Source: Ewingella americana (GTDB lineage: Bacteria > Pseudomonadota > Gammaproteobacteria > Enterobacterales > Enterobacteriaceae). From it: DNA of 64,000 nt. This document shows positions 1-8,134 of this stretch, piece by piece. The notes beneath the pieces are model-generated. The model ran no database searches, had not been told where the DNA came from, and saw only the letters and a list, made by a program, of their open reading frames with translations. Where the stretch lies: positions 186,001-250,000 of the forward strand of contig NZ_RCZD01000004.1 in NCBI RefSeq assembly GCF_006438725.1, read 5' to 3'. The position numbers and the translations under genes are program-made. Numbering within the stretch: position 1 is the first letter of the stretch; the number at the start of each line of letters is the position of its first letter.

Positions 1-975
1 ACAGATACCTACGAAGCGGCCTATAACGGCATTCGTACCTTTTTATGTATCGTCGTCGCCTGTTGGTTCTGGATGAGTACCCAGTGGAGTTCGGGGACAT
101 CCGCCGTGGCGCTGACTGCGGTCAGTTGTGTGCTCTACTCCTCAACGGCGTCGCCTATCAACAGCATTACCTTGTTGGTTAAATCCCTGCTATTGCTGTT
201 TGTTGGCTGCTTTATTCTCAAGTTCGGCCTGATGATTCAGTTGAATGATTTCTGGGTGTTTTGCGTTTTTTTGCTGCCCATTCTGGTCACCATGCAGATG
301 ATGAAACTCCAGTACAAACGCTTCGCCGGTTTGTGGGGGCAACTCATTGTGTTTAGCGGCTCTTTTCTGGCTATCACCAACCCACCGAGCTATGACTACG
401 GCGCATTTATCAATGACGGGATCGGCCGGGTTGTTGGCGTGATGCTGGCAGGGGTAGCCTTTCAGGTGTTACGACCAAGTTCCGACAAACGAAAAAGCAG
501 GCGGATTATCCGCGCACTGCGCCGTGATTTTATCGACCAACTTAGCCGCAAACCGCAACTCAGCCATCTTCAATTCGAGTCACTCATCTATCACAGAATT
601 AATCAGCTCAATCAAAGTAAGGACCAGGTCTCCCGCACCTGGCTGCTACGCTGGGGGGTGGTGTTGCTCAATTGCAGCCATATTGTCTGGCAATTACGCG
701 AGTGGGAGACCCGTTCAGATCCGCTCAGTGCCGTACGCGATGTCTGTATTCACTGCCTGAAAGGCATTATGACGGAGCGCGGTGTCAGCCACGCGGTGCT
801 GGACTCAAGTCTGATTGAGTTAATGCGGATTAGTAATTCGCTGGCGCATCATCATGATGAGTCTGGCCGTGATCTGGCCGGTGTGATCTGGCGTTTGTAC
901 TGTTCGTTGTCGCAGTTGAAGCAGGCAATTTCTATTGAAGAAATCGCCACAGGCAGCCCGGCGGAGCCTGCCTGA
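1..975 (+). CDS. ydhK: FUSC-family inner-membrane efflux protein, C-terminal part (YdhK-like)
   Basis: The reading frame is already open at base 1, so the N-terminal half lies outside the window and about 324 codons remain. The visible part begins with hydrophobic segments typical of the C-terminal membrane block of FUSC (fusaric acid resistance/aromatic acid exporter) proteins, roughly at bases 35-75, 160-235, 240-300, 330-375 and 420-470. A soluble, charged, probably cytoplasmic tail of about 160 residues follows and ends in a Pro/Ala-rich stretch. In enterobacteria ydhK follows an HlyD-like adaptor gene (ydhJ) that would lie upstream. The substrate is unknown. The gene converges on ydhF. 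The family call is firm; the symbol rests on synteny. Confidence 0.8.
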   Translation, partial: TDTYEAAYNGIRTFLCIVVACWFWMSTQWSSGTSAVALTAVSCVLYSSTASPINSITLLVKSLLLLFVGCFILKFGLMIQLNDFWVFCVFLLPILVTMQMMKLQYKRFAGLWGQLIVFSGSFLAITNPPSYDYGAFINDGIGRVVGVMLAGVAFQVLRPSSDKRKSRRIIRALRRDFIDQLSRKPQLSHLQFESLIYHRINQLNQSKDQVSRTWLLRWGVVLLNCSHIVWQLREWETRSDPLSAVRDVCIHCLKGIMTERGVSHAVLDSSLIELMRISNSLAHHHDESGRDLAGVIWRLYCSLSQLKQAISIEEIATGSPAEPA

Positions 976-1084
976 TTAAAAAAGAGTGAGGGACTATCAG
1001 CCCAACGTCATTGGCGTGCAGTGAAACTGCCAACGCTGCTGCACCAAAAGTAGGCGTCTCTGGGCGAGGTCAAGGACGCAGAAT

Positions 1085-1981
1085 TTATGGCACGTCGTAA
1101 CCCAGGGCCGCCTTACGAATACGGAACCACTGCTGACGAGTCAGCTCCAGCGACAGTGATTTCCACGCTGATTTCACGCGTTCAATCTTGCCGGAACCTA
1201 TGATCGGCAGTGGCTGCGACGGCAGTCGCATTACCCACGCGTACACCACCTGCTCAATACTTTCTGCACCTATTTCTTCTGCCACTTTTTGCAACTCGTC
1301 ACGCAGTGGCTGAAATTTGGCATCGCTAAACAGACTACCGCCGCCGAGGCATGACCAGGCCATCGGCTTGATTCGCAACTGCTGGCAGAGATCCAGTGAC
1401 CCATCGAGGATGGCGGGTTGGTGCACTGGGGAGATTTCCAGCTGATTCGTCACCAGAGTAAACGGCAGGCGCGACTGTAACAGGCTGAACTGTGCTGGTG
1501 TGAAATTGGAGACGCCAAAATGCTTCACTTTGCCGCTTTTGTGCAACGAGGTGAACGCCTCAGCCACATCGTCGGCGTCCATCAGCGGGTCCGGGCGATG
1601 AATTAACAGCAGATCCAGGCGGTCAGTATGCAAATTACTCAGCGATTTTTCAGCCCGTGCAATGATGTACTGGCTATCAGTAATGTAATGGCCAATTTTG
1701 TTGTCAGGATTGGCGGTCGTCGCAATCCCGCATTTACTCACTAGCTGCATCTTTTCACGCAGGGCAGGCTTCAGGCGCATGGCCTCACCGAATGCCGCTT
1801 CACAGGCATAGCCGCCGTAAATATCCGCGTGGTCGGCAGTGGTGATGCCCAGTTCAACGTGTTGCTCGATAAAACCCAGCAACTGCTGCGGTGTCATGTT
1901 CCATTCCATCAGGCGCCAATAGCCGCAAATCATGCGTGAAAATTCGGGGCCTTGCGCGGACAGTGGGGTACGGGGATCCAT
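1085..1981 (-). CDS. ydhF: Aldo/keto reductase YdhF
   Basis: A 298-residue single-domain (beta/alpha)8 NAD(P)H-dependent aldo/keto reductase. The usual tetrad can be read: Asp50 and Tyr55 in the ADHADIYGGY segment, a Lys in the LVSKCG segment (near residue 83) and a His in LLLIHRPDP (near 128). The C-terminal cofactor part contains PIIGSGKIERV, the phosphate-binding region of the family. Length matches E. coli YdhF. The physiological substrate is unknown. It is transcribed alone, convergent with the FUSC gene and divergent from the nemR side. The start codon lies just after a run of promoter-like sequence; no alternative start is needed. Confidence 0.9.
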   Translation of the reverse strand: MDPRTPLSAQGPEFSRMICGYWRLMEWNMTPQQLLGFIEQHVELGITTADHADIYGGYACEAAFGEAMRLKPALREKMQLVSKCGIATTANPDNKIGHYITDSQYIIARAEKSLSNLHTDRLDLLLIHRPDPLMDADDVAEAFTSLHKSGKVKHFGVSNFTPAQFSLLQSRLPFTLVTNQLEISPVHQPAILDGSLDLCQQLRIKPMAWSCLGGGSLFSDAKFQPLRDELQKVAEEIGAESIEQVVYAWVMRLPSQPLPIIGSGKIERVKSAWKSLSLELTRQQWFRIRKAALGYDVP

Positions 1982-2088
1982 GTTAATACCTCGATTTCGT
2001 CATTATAAGAGGGGGTAAACCGCAGATAGCATACAGAAGTCAGGCACTTTCTGTATTGATCTCCGCGCGTTGCAGGAGCGTTTGTGGG

Positions 2089-2334
2089 TTAAAAAAGAGA
2101 GGGTTGTTCAGGCAGAGGATCATCAGGTTTTTTGGCTGCGCGTTGCAGTCGCAGCAAACGCTGATGGCACAAACGCAGAACCTGGCGCTTTTCAGGATCA
2201 GTCATTGTTATCCAACCAAAGCGCTCTTCGCGGCTACGCAGGCAACCACGGCAAAAGCCGCGACTATCTGCCTGACAGATACCGCGACACGGGCTGGGAA
2301 TGTCAAAAAACTCGAGCTGTTGAGCCACGACCAC
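2089..2334 (-). CDS. ydhL: DUF1289 small cysteine-motif protein (YdhL)
   Basis: An 81-residue protein with the DUF1289 signature near the N-terminus: four cysteines within SPCRGICQADSRGFCRGC (residues 14-31), which look like a metal or Fe-S ligand set, followed by the ERFGW motif and a basic C-terminal helix rich in Arg and Leu. Function is unknown; members sit next to oxidoreductases or nemR in many enterobacteria, as here (between ydhF and nemR). The two open frames on the opposite strand over this gene are shadows. The family call is firm and the role is not known. Confidence 0.85.
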   Translation of the reverse strand: MVVAQQLEFFDIPSPCRGICQADSRGFCRGCLRSREERFGWITMTDPEKRQVLRLCHQRLLRLQRAAKKPDDPLPEQPSLF

Positions 2335-2475
2335 TCCGCATCAATTAACGAATACTTATTGAAGACGCTTTGGCGCCGTCGTGCAAGTCTGTTTTCATAT
2401 TGTGCAACATTTCGTTCTATTCATCACAACAAACACCGTGCCATAAAATGCGATTTTCACATTGCGCTCTTGACC

Positions 2476-2491
2476 TAGACTGATCGGTCTA
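2476..2491 (+). promoter_or_regulatory. NemR operator 1 (upstream of nemR)
   Basis: TAGACTGATCGGTCTA is an inverted repeat (TAGAC-N6-GTCTA) ending 14 bp before the nemR ATG and directly following a TTGACC hexamer at 2470-2475. Its position and half-sites fit the operator at which the TetR-family repressor NemR controls its own gene. A second copy precedes nemA. Confidence 0.8.
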
Positions 2492-2505
2492 TTATTCTCA
2501 GTCCC

Positions 2506-3117
2506 ATGAACAAACAAGGTCACCCACATTGCGATACACGCGAACATCTGCTTGCCACCGGGGCAGAACTGAGCCTGCGCCTAGGTTTTACCGGCATGGG
2601 CCTGACAGAACTCCTGAAAACGGCAGAAGTGCCGAAGGGGTCGTTCTATCACCATTTCCGCTCGAAAGAAGCCTTCGGGGAAGCGATGATTCAGCGTTAC
2701 TTCGACCACTATGATGCACATTTACAACAGATTTTTGGTCAGACTCAGGGCGACCAACGGCACCATATCCTGAGCTATTACGCTCAGAATATTGCTAATT
2801 TCTGTGGTAGTGAATGCCATAACGCTTGCCTGTCGGTCAAACTGTCTGCTGAGGTCAGTGACCTTTCTGAACCGATGCGACATGTGCTTGAGCAGGGTTC
2901 TACGCGGGTGATCATGCGCCTGCAGGATGCCATCGAGAAAGGTATCGCTGAAGGCTCGCTGACTGTCCCGGTCTCACCGGCCGTCGCAGCAGCGACCCTA
3001 TATTCGCTGTGGTTGGGGGCTTCCCTGCTGGCGAAAATCAAACGTTCAGTGACGCCGCTGGCTGCTGCACTGGAAAGTGTTGAAATGTTGCTGCAACCGC
3101 CAGACAAGGCGCGCTGA
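2506..3117 (+). CDS. nemR: TetR-family electrophile/hypochlorite-sensing repressor NemR
   Basis: A 203-residue TetR-family repressor. The N-terminal helix-turn-helix (about residues 10-57) contains GFTGMGLTELL and the PKGSFYHHFRSKEAF recognition helix. Cys108 in ACLSVKLSAE aligns with the redox-sensing Cys106 of E. coli NemR, and the Lys in the later LLAKIKRS segment matches the lysine that forms the sulfenamide bond in the E. coli protein. It represses the downstream N-ethylmaleimide reductase gene, and probably gloA, until oxidised or alkylated. The operator lies immediately upstream. Unlike the E. coli operon, about 150 bp with a second operator separates nemR from nemA. Confidence 0.95.
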   Translation: MNKQGHPHCDTREHLLATGAELSLRLGFTGMGLTELLKTAEVPKGSFYHHFRSKEAFGEAMIQRYFDHYDAHLQQIFGQTQGDQRHHILSYYAQNIANFCGSECHNACLSVKLSAEVSDLSEPMRHVLEQGSTRVIMRLQDAIEKGIAEGSLTVPVSPAVAAATLYSLWLGASLLAKIKRSVTPLAAALESVEMLLQPPDKAR

Positions 3118-3231
3118 AGAGCATTCAGAGCGTAGCGTATGAGTTAATCGCGCTCTACGTGGTAATCCAAAATTTGCTAATCCAAACCCTATCAGGACCG
3201 CGTTCGTTTGGTTAAAAATTTTCATCACAAC

Positions 3232-3247
3232 CAGACCGACCAGTCTA
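3232..3247 (+). promoter_or_regulatory. NemR-like operator 2 (upstream of nemA)
   Basis: CAGACCGACCAGTCTA carries the same AGAC-N6-GTCT half-sites as the box in front of nemR and sits 20 bp before the nemA start codon. It would allow nemA to be repressed from its own promoter. Confidence 0.65.
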
Positions 3248-3267
3248 TTAACCAGGAGTTTTAGAAG

Positions 3268-4359
3268 ATGACCAAGCTTTTCACCCCGATTGTTGTCGGT
3301 AATAAAACCTTACCGAATCGCGTATTTATGGCACCCCTTACCCGTCTGCGTAGCATCGAACCGGGTGATATTCCTACCCCTCTGATGGGCGAATACTATG
3401 CACAACGCCACAGTTCAGGTCTGATCATCACCGAAGCGACCCAGGTCTCTTTTCAGGCCAAAGGCTATGCCGGCGCACCGGGGTTACATACGCCTGAGCA
3501 AACGGCTGCATGGAAAAAAATCGTTGCAGGTGTCCATCAGAAAGAAGGTCACATCGCGGTACAGCTGTGGCATACCGGCCGTATTTCACACAACAGCGTG
3601 CAGCCGGGCAATCAGACGCCCGTCTCTTCGTCGGCCATCAATCCGAATACCCGTACCAGCCTGCGTGATGAGCAAGGAAACGCCGTACGCGTTGACTGCC
3701 CTACCCCACGCGCTCTGGAACTGAGTGAAATTCCGGGCATTATCAATGATTTTCGCCAGGCTGCGGTGAACTCCCGTGAAGCGAATTTCGACTATATCGA
3801 AATCCACGCAGCGCACGGCTATCTGCTGCACCAGTTTATGTCTCCGGCATCTAACGTGCGCACCGACGCCTACGGCGGCAGCATCGAAAACCGTACCCGT
3901 TTGACGCTGGAAGTGGTTGATGCGTCCATCGCTGAAATCGGCGCAGAGCGCGTGGGTATCCGTATCTCTCCGCTGGGCCCGTTCAACGGTCTGGACAACG
4001 GCGAAGATCAGGAGCAAGCCGCGCTGTATTTGCTCGATGAACTGAACAAACGCAAACTGGCTTACCTGCATATCTCCGAGCCAGACTGGGCCGGCGGCAA
4101 GCCTTATACAGACGCATTCCGCGCAGCCATTCGTGCCCACTATCAGGGGGTGATTGTCGGTGCGGGTGCCTATACCGCCGAGAAAGCCGAAGAGCTGCTC
4201 GCAAAAGGGTACATCGATGCCGTTGCCTTTGGCCGCAGCTATATCGCCAACCCGGACCTGGTAGAACGTCTGAAAAATCATGCTTCCCTGAACGAGCCAA
4301 AAGCTGACTTCTTCTATGGCGGCGGCGCACAAGGCTACACCGATTATCCAACGCTGTAA
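3268..4359 (+). CDS. nemA: N-ethylmaleimide reductase, FMN-linked Old Yellow Enzyme
   Basis: A 363-residue flavoprotein of the Old Yellow Enzyme family that reduces activated double bonds, nitro-compounds and other electrophiles with NADPH. The sequence opens with the family start [24 protein letters not shown] (split here only by position: residues 3-26), has the substrate-binding [15 protein letters not shown] region around residues 175-190 followed by the YGGSIENR motif, and the C-terminal FMN phosphate loop [15 protein letters not shown]. The SD CAGGAG precedes ATG. A strong terminator follows, so gloA is not simply co-transcribed. Confidence 0.96.
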   Translation: MTKLFTPIVVGNKTLPNRVFMAPLTRLRSIEPGDIPTPLMGEYYAQRHSSGLIITEATQVSFQAKGYAGAPGLHTPEQTAAWKKIVAGVHQKEGHIAVQLWHTGRISHNSVQPGNQTPVSSSAINPNTRTSLRDEQGNAVRVDCPTPRALELSEIPGIINDFRQAAVNSREANFDYIEIHAAHGYLLHQFMSPASNVRTDAYGGSIENRTRLTLEVVDASIAEIGAERVGIRISPLGPFNGLDNGEDQEQAALYLLDELNKRKLAYLHISEPDWAGGKPYTDAFRAAIRAHYQGVIVGAGAYTAEKAEELLAKGYIDAVAFGRSYIANPDLVERLKNHASLNEPKADFFYGGGAQGYTDYPTL

Positions 4360-4402
4360 GATTGCCCTTATCGGGTAACAGGGTAGCTCTCCAACCCTGA
4401 TA

Positions 4403-4439
4403 ACGCGGCAGCCGTGCTCTCCGGCTGCCGCGTTTTTTT
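4403..4439 (+). terminator. Rho-independent terminator after nemA
   Basis: A 12-bp perfect GC-rich stem (4403-4414 with 4422-4433) with a 7-base loop is followed by seven T residues. Confidence 0.93.
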
Positions 4440-4502
4440 GCCAGTCCCGTGACAATCAGTTAGTCTGTTATTCATTACTTACCCCTGCAATCAGAGGACA
4501 TT

Positions 4503-4910
4503 ATGCGCTTACTTCATACCATGCTCCGCGTCGGCGACCTGCAACGCTCAATCAATTTCTACACTGATGTTCTCGGTATGCGTCTGCTGCGCACCAGCGA
4601 AAATACGGAATACAAGTACTCGCTGGCGTTCGTGGGTTATACCGATGAAAGCGAAGGTGCTGTGATCGAACTGACCTATAACTGGGACGTGAACAGTTAC
4701 GATTTGGGCAATGCTTACGGCCATATCGCACTCGGTGTTGATAATGTCGCGCAAACCTGTGACGACATCCGTACAGCCGGTGGCAACGTCACCCGCGAAG
4801 CTGGCCCGGTTAAAGGGGGGTCGACTATCATCGCGTTTGTGGAAGATCCTGACGGTTATAAAATCGAACTGATTGAATCCAAACATGCGGGTCAGGGTTT
4901 GGGAAATTAA
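4503..4910 (+). CDS. gloA: Lactoylglutathione lyase (glyoxalase I)
   Basis: A 135-residue glyoxalase I, which isomerises the methylglyoxal-glutathione hemithioacetal to S-lactoylglutathione. The four metal ligands of the Ni-type enzyme are present: His5 in LLHTML, Glu in the VIELTYN segment (near 56), His in YGHIAL (near 74) and Glu in KIELIES (near 122). Length matches the E. coli protein. It follows nemA by 143 bp, with a terminator in between, so it probably has its own promoter plus some read-through from nemRA. A second terminator lies directly downstream. Confidence 0.97.
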   Translation: MRLLHTMLRVGDLQRSINFYTDVLGMRLLRTSENTEYKYSLAFVGYTDESEGAVIELTYNWDVNSYDLGNAYGHIALGVDNVAQTCDDIRTAGGNVTREAGPVKGGSTIIAFVEDPDGYKIELIESKHAGQGLGN

Positions 4911-4936
4911 TTTTCCCGTCAGTGATTTCTGACATT

Positions 4937-4960
4937 AAGGGCGCAAGGGCGCCCTTTTTT
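4937..4960 (+). terminator. Rho-independent terminator after gloA
   Basis: AAGGGCGC and GCGCCCTT form an 8-bp stem with a 4-base loop, followed by a T tract. Confidence 0.9.
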
Positions 4961-5032
4961 ATTGCCCTTTCCTCTGCAACGGCACTAAAAGTTTGCCATA
5001 ATGCGCGCTGAATTCGATGAGATAAGAAACTG

Positions 5033-5710
5033 ATGGCCGAGAATAGTGACATTAACGCCCTGAGAGGCCGTTTTCGTGGTTTTTACCCTGTGGTTATCGA
5101 TGTAGAAACCGCAGGATTTAATGCTAAGACTGACGCGCTGCTGGAAATTGCCGCCATCACTCTGAAAATGGATGAAGATGGCTGGCTGGAAACCGACGAA
5201 ACGTTGCATTTCCACGTGGAGCCTTTCGAAGGCTCGATTCTGGTGCCGGAAGCCTTGGCGTTTACCGGTATAGACCCGACTAACCCACTGCGTGGCGCAG
5301 TGAGTGAGTACGACGCCCTGCACGCTATTTTCAAAGCCATCCGCAAAGGCATGAAAGAACAGAACTGCAACCGGGCGATCATCGTTGCTCACAATGCTAA
5401 TTTCGATCACAGCTTTTTGATGGCGGCCGCAGAACGCGCCGGATTGAAACGCAACCCGTTCCACCCTTTTGCTACCTTTGATACGGCGGCACTGAGCGGA
5501 CTGGTGCTCGGGCAGACGGTACTGGCAAAAGCTTGTATCAGCGCGGGCATGGCATTCGACAGCAGCCAGGCGCACTCTGCACTTTATGATACCGAGCAAA
5601 CCGCGGAATTATTCTGTGAACTGGTGAACCGCTGGAAACGTCTTGGCGGCTGGCCACTGCCGTTAAACGCTGACGATGAAGCCAATCAGCAGACAGAGAG
5701 CGAAGAGTAA
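5033..5710 (+). CDS. rnt: Ribonuclease T
   Basis: A 225-residue DEDDh 3'-5' exoribonuclease that trims tRNA and other stable RNA 3' ends. The metal-binding acidic motifs are present: VIDVETAG (Asp and Glu near residues 23-25), HNANFDHSF (Asp near 125) and [15 protein letters not shown] (His near 181 and Asp near 186). FHPFATFDT lies in the region of the substrate-stacking phenylalanines. In E. coli the next gene is lhr; here rnt is followed directly by a terminator and convergent grxD. Confidence 0.97.
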   Translation: MAENSDINALRGRFRGFYPVVIDVETAGFNAKTDALLEIAAITLKMDEDGWLETDETLHFHVEPFEGSILVPEALAFTGIDPTNPLRGAVSEYDALHAIFKAIRKGMKEQNCNRAIIVAHNANFDHSFLMAAAERAGLKRNPFHPFATFDTAALSGLVLGQTVLAKACISAGMAFDSSQAHSALYDTEQTAELFCELVNRWKRLGGWPLPLNADDEANQQTESEE

Positions 5711-5752
5711 CTGCCCGCCATCTTTCAGCGCTAAATACAAAAATCACTATAA

Positions 5753-5784
5753 AAAAAGAGCGGCTCGTTTGAGTCGCTCTTTTC
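5753..5784. terminator. Bidirectional terminator between rnt and grxD
   Basis: AAGAGCGGCTC and GAGTCGCTCTT pair around a GTTT loop, flanked by an A run on the left and a T run on the right, so the element can stop transcription from both convergent genes. Confidence 0.9.
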
Positions 5785-5833
5785 ATTTATCAACGGAGTG
5801 CAGCGGCTTAGGTAAAAGCCTACAACGCAGGGA

Positions 5834-6187
5834 TTACTCTGGCTGCGGCTCTTCGGAAGATTTGTATTTCTCAGCGGTTTCTTTAATCAGCGTCTGCAAC
5901 TCACCACGCTGGTACATCTCAATCACGATGTCACAACCGCCGACCAGCTCGCCATCAACCCATAATTGCGGGAAGGTTGGCCAGTTGGCGTACTTAGGCA
6001 TTTCTGCGCGGATATCCGGGTTCTGCAAGATATCAACGTAGGCAAAACGCTCGCCACAGGCAGAGAGTGCCTGAACAGCCTGAGCGGAAAAACCGCAGCT
6101 TGGCAGTTTTGGAGAACCTTTCATATACAGAAGGATTGGGTTTTCGGAAACCTGCTTCTGAATTTTTTCAATTGTCGTTGTGGTCAT
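5834..6187 (-). CDS. grxD: Monothiol glutaredoxin 4 (CGFS type)
   Basis: A 117-residue monothiol glutaredoxin with the CGFS active site at residues 31-34 (PSCGFS) and the conserved WPTFPQLW and GGCDI motifs that bind glutathione. Such proteins bind a [2Fe-2S] cluster with glutathione, often as a heterodimer with BolA, and carry clusters to client proteins. I chose the ATG at 6187, preceded by AGGAAG; a TTG five codons upstream is open but would place the ribosome-binding site inside the gene. It is convergent with rnt. Confidence 0.97.
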   Translation of the reverse strand: MTTTTIEKIQKQVSENPILLYMKGSPKLPSCGFSAQAVQALSACGERFAYVDILQNPDIRAEMPKYANWPTFPQLWVDGELVGGCDIVIEMYQRGELQTLIKETAEKYKSSEEPQPE

Positions 6188-6672
6188 TTCTTGCTTCCTC
6201 AAGCCAAATACTGGCTGTCACGGTCATCACTCATTATGCGCAGAGGGCTGTGTACAAATATGCCCCCTTTATCGCTTATCATCTATTGTAACGATGGCGG
6301 CCATCGGATAAAAACGCCATTTTTTGTGAGGTCTTTCAAAAACCCACATATCGTCTTCTGATCGGACAAATACTTTTTGCCAAAGTGTCTGGCGGCTCTC
6401 AATAATAAACATTCATTCAGAATAACATTTTTGACCGACGAGTTTAACTGCTGTGTAAAGACACCTTCTGGTCATCACGGGTTTTTAACCCTATGAAATG
6501 TGTCTATTTTTAGACCGAGATGTGCATACTTTTTCTTCGTTTAAAAAGCTATTAACTTTTTCTCACAATATGATCTAGAATCGAAGCAATTCGTGCTGTT
6601 TTGTCTGGTTCTTTTGGGCAATACTCTGACATCTCTGATGTTTAACTTTGGGCCAATATTGGTAACGACGCC
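6188..6672. other. Divergent intergenic region grxD/mepH
   Basis: This AT-rich stretch of 485 bp lies between the starts of grxD and mepH. I see no credible gene. It must contain the two divergent promoters; TTGACC at 6431-6436 with TGTAAA 17 bp downstream is one weak candidate in the mepH direction. No clear operator or hairpin is visible. Confidence 0.5.
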
Positions 6673-7521
6673 ATGCGTTTATTGTTTACGCTTACTGTGC
6701 TGTTCTTTACCCAGCTGTTTCTGAATCTGGCGCATGCTTCGCCACACACTAACGTTGCTGCCGAACAGCGGAAAAGCCACGTCAGTCAGGCAAAACCTGA
6801 TGACCGACGAAAGCGCAAAGCCGTTGCCCGAACCAGCAAAAAGTCTAAATCAGAGCCGGTAAAAGAACAGAAAGCAAAAGTTAAAGAAACGAAAAAAATC
6901 GCCACCACCAAACTCGTTCGTCATGGGCCCTCTGAAAAGAAAAGCGCTAAAACGACCAAGAGTCATGTGACAGCGAAGAAAGAAAGCCGAACGATAGCGA
7001 AAAATGAGACCAGTAAACAGAGTAAAAAAGCGTACGGTCGCCATCGAAAAACCAAAGATTTACTCGCGAAAGACAGTAAACCGATCACGTTAAGCGCCGC
7101 GCATAAAAAACGTTATCAACATGCACAGCAAACGGCGATGACCAAGCTGATGCACCAAGTCGGCAAGCCTTATCGCTGGGGTGGAACCTCACCTAACACC
7201 GGATTTGATTGCAGCGGGTTAGTCTATTACGCATACAAAGATTTGATTCGCATAAAAATGCCACGTACTGCCAACGAGATGTACCACCTTCGTGACGCGG
7301 CACCGGTAAAACGCGGTGAACTGGAGAGCGGTGATTTAGTCTTCTTCAGAATCAACAAGCGTGGTGCAGCAGATCATGTCGGGGTATATGTTGGCAACGG
7401 TAAATTTATTCAGTCTCCTCGCACAGGTGAAGAGATCAAAATCACCTCACTGGGCGAAGATTACTGGCAAGATCACTATGTTGGCGCGCGTCGGGTTATG
7501 ACGCCTAAAACGATTCGTTAA
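6673..7521 (+). CDS. mepH: NlpC/P60-family murein endopeptidase MepH
   Basis: A 282-residue secreted peptidoglycan endopeptidase. An N-terminal signal peptide (residues 1-23, ending HAS) leads into a very basic Lys/Ser/Thr-rich linker (about 30-145), then the NlpC/P60 papain-like domain. The catalytic Cys is in FDCSGLVYYA (near residue 179), the His in DHVGVYVGNGKF (near 234), with a third polar residue about a dozen residues later. In E. coli MepH cleaves D-Ala-mDAP cross-links during wall growth. The linker is unusually rich in Lys (some 40 lysines), fitting electrostatic contact with the wall. In E. coli sodB follows; here it does not. Confidence 0.93.
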   Translation: MRLLFTLTVLFFTQLFLNLAHASPHTNVAAEQRKSHVSQAKPDDRRKRKAVARTSKKSKSEPVKEQKAKVKETKKIATTKLVRHGPSEKKSAKTTKSHVTAKKESRTIAKNETSKQSKKAYGRHRKTKDLLAKDSKPITLSAAHKKRYQHAQQTAMTKLMHQVGKPYRWGGTSPNTGFDCSGLVYYAYKDLIRIKMPRTANEMYHLRDAAPVKRGELESGDLVFFRINKRGAADHVGVYVGNGKFIQSPRTGEEIKITSLGEDYWQDHYVGARRVMTPKTIR

Positions 7522-7630
7522 GTCAGCGGTACCGCTAATCAGCGATGAATAGCATTTAACGAAACGTTTATGAAACAGTCTGCCGCTTATAAGCACTATT
7601 TTCTGCGAAAGTTGGGCATCCGTAAAATTG

Positions 7631-7668
7631 AAAAGGGCGATTCCTGTTATAGGTATCGCCCTTTTTTT
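7631..7668 (+). terminator. Rho-independent terminator after mepH
   Basis: AAAGGGCGAT (7632-7641) pairs with ATCGCCCTTT (7655-7664), followed by further T residues. An open frame that runs through this hairpin (7570-7836) is therefore not a gene. Confidence 0.9.
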
Positions 7669-7709
7669 GGCCTCTTATCCCCCCCGATTCACGAAGGTGA
7701 AAAGCACAT

Positions 7710-7799
7710 TCAGTTCATGATGGCGGTAAAACTGAACGCCAGGATCACAGCCAGTGCGCAGACCGTCGTGATAAGCGACATTTTCAAATTGCTGTCCAT
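7710..7799 (-). CDS. ynhF: Small membrane protein YnhF (29 residues)
   Basis: A 29-codon gene: MDSNLKMSLITTVCALAVIL continued by AFSFTAIMN. It is a single hydrophobic transmembrane helix with a short polar N-terminus, matching E. coli YnhF in length, in the MS/MxxDLKxSLxTT-type start and in its position between mepH and purR. The SD AAGGGG lies just upstream of the ATG. YnhF is a small inner-membrane protein of unknown role. In E. coli ydhP and sodB lie between it and mepH. Confidence 0.85.
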   Translation of the reverse strand: MDSNLKMSLITTVCALAVILAFSFTAIMN

Positions 7800-8073
7800 T
7801 AAAACCCCTTCTGGATCAAATGTGGCCTATTTATAAGCCATACAGTTTGTGTGCCAACGCATTTTCTCACAGTTTTGTTTTAAAATCTCGCGATCATTCG
7901 CCAAGTTACAAAGACTTTTTACTTCCCCTTTCCCCGGATATAAGAGAAAATTCGCGGTTACCACGCTGCGTGCGGGTCGATTTATTCCGATGTTCTTTCA
8001 GACGGTTGTCCTTCTCTGAAAAACTCACCAAAGATTTCACTGCTCATCCATTTTTCAGCAGTCAAATCCACGC

Positions 8074-8089
8074 AGGCAAACGATTAACA
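8074..8089 (+). promoter_or_regulatory. PurR operator in the purR promoter
   Basis: AGGCAAACGATTAACA keeps the central GCAAACG-TT of the PurR box (consensus ACGCAAACGTTTTCNT) and overlaps a CATAAT -10-like hexamer, 46 bp before the purR start. PurR autoregulation through such a box is known in E. coli. Confidence 0.7.
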
Positions 8090-8134
8090 TAATGCTAACG
8101 TGCTGACGCACGTCGGACAGGAGTCATTCTTTTC

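Noticed and set aside
2056-2478. 140-codon frame on the plus strand over ydhL
   Set aside because: It is antisense to ydhL, whose cysteine motif and composition mark it as the real gene, and it runs into the nemR operator.
3586-4455. 289-codon minus-strand frame over nemA
   Set aside because: A shadow of nemA that also crosses the nemA terminator; its composition is not protein-like and it matches no family.
7570-7836. 88-codon frame after mepH
   Set aside because: It runs straight through the mepH terminator and over ynhF on the other strand.
7820-8092. 90-codon frame before purR
   Set aside because: It covers the purR promoter and PurR box, with no ribosome-binding site and no family resemblance.
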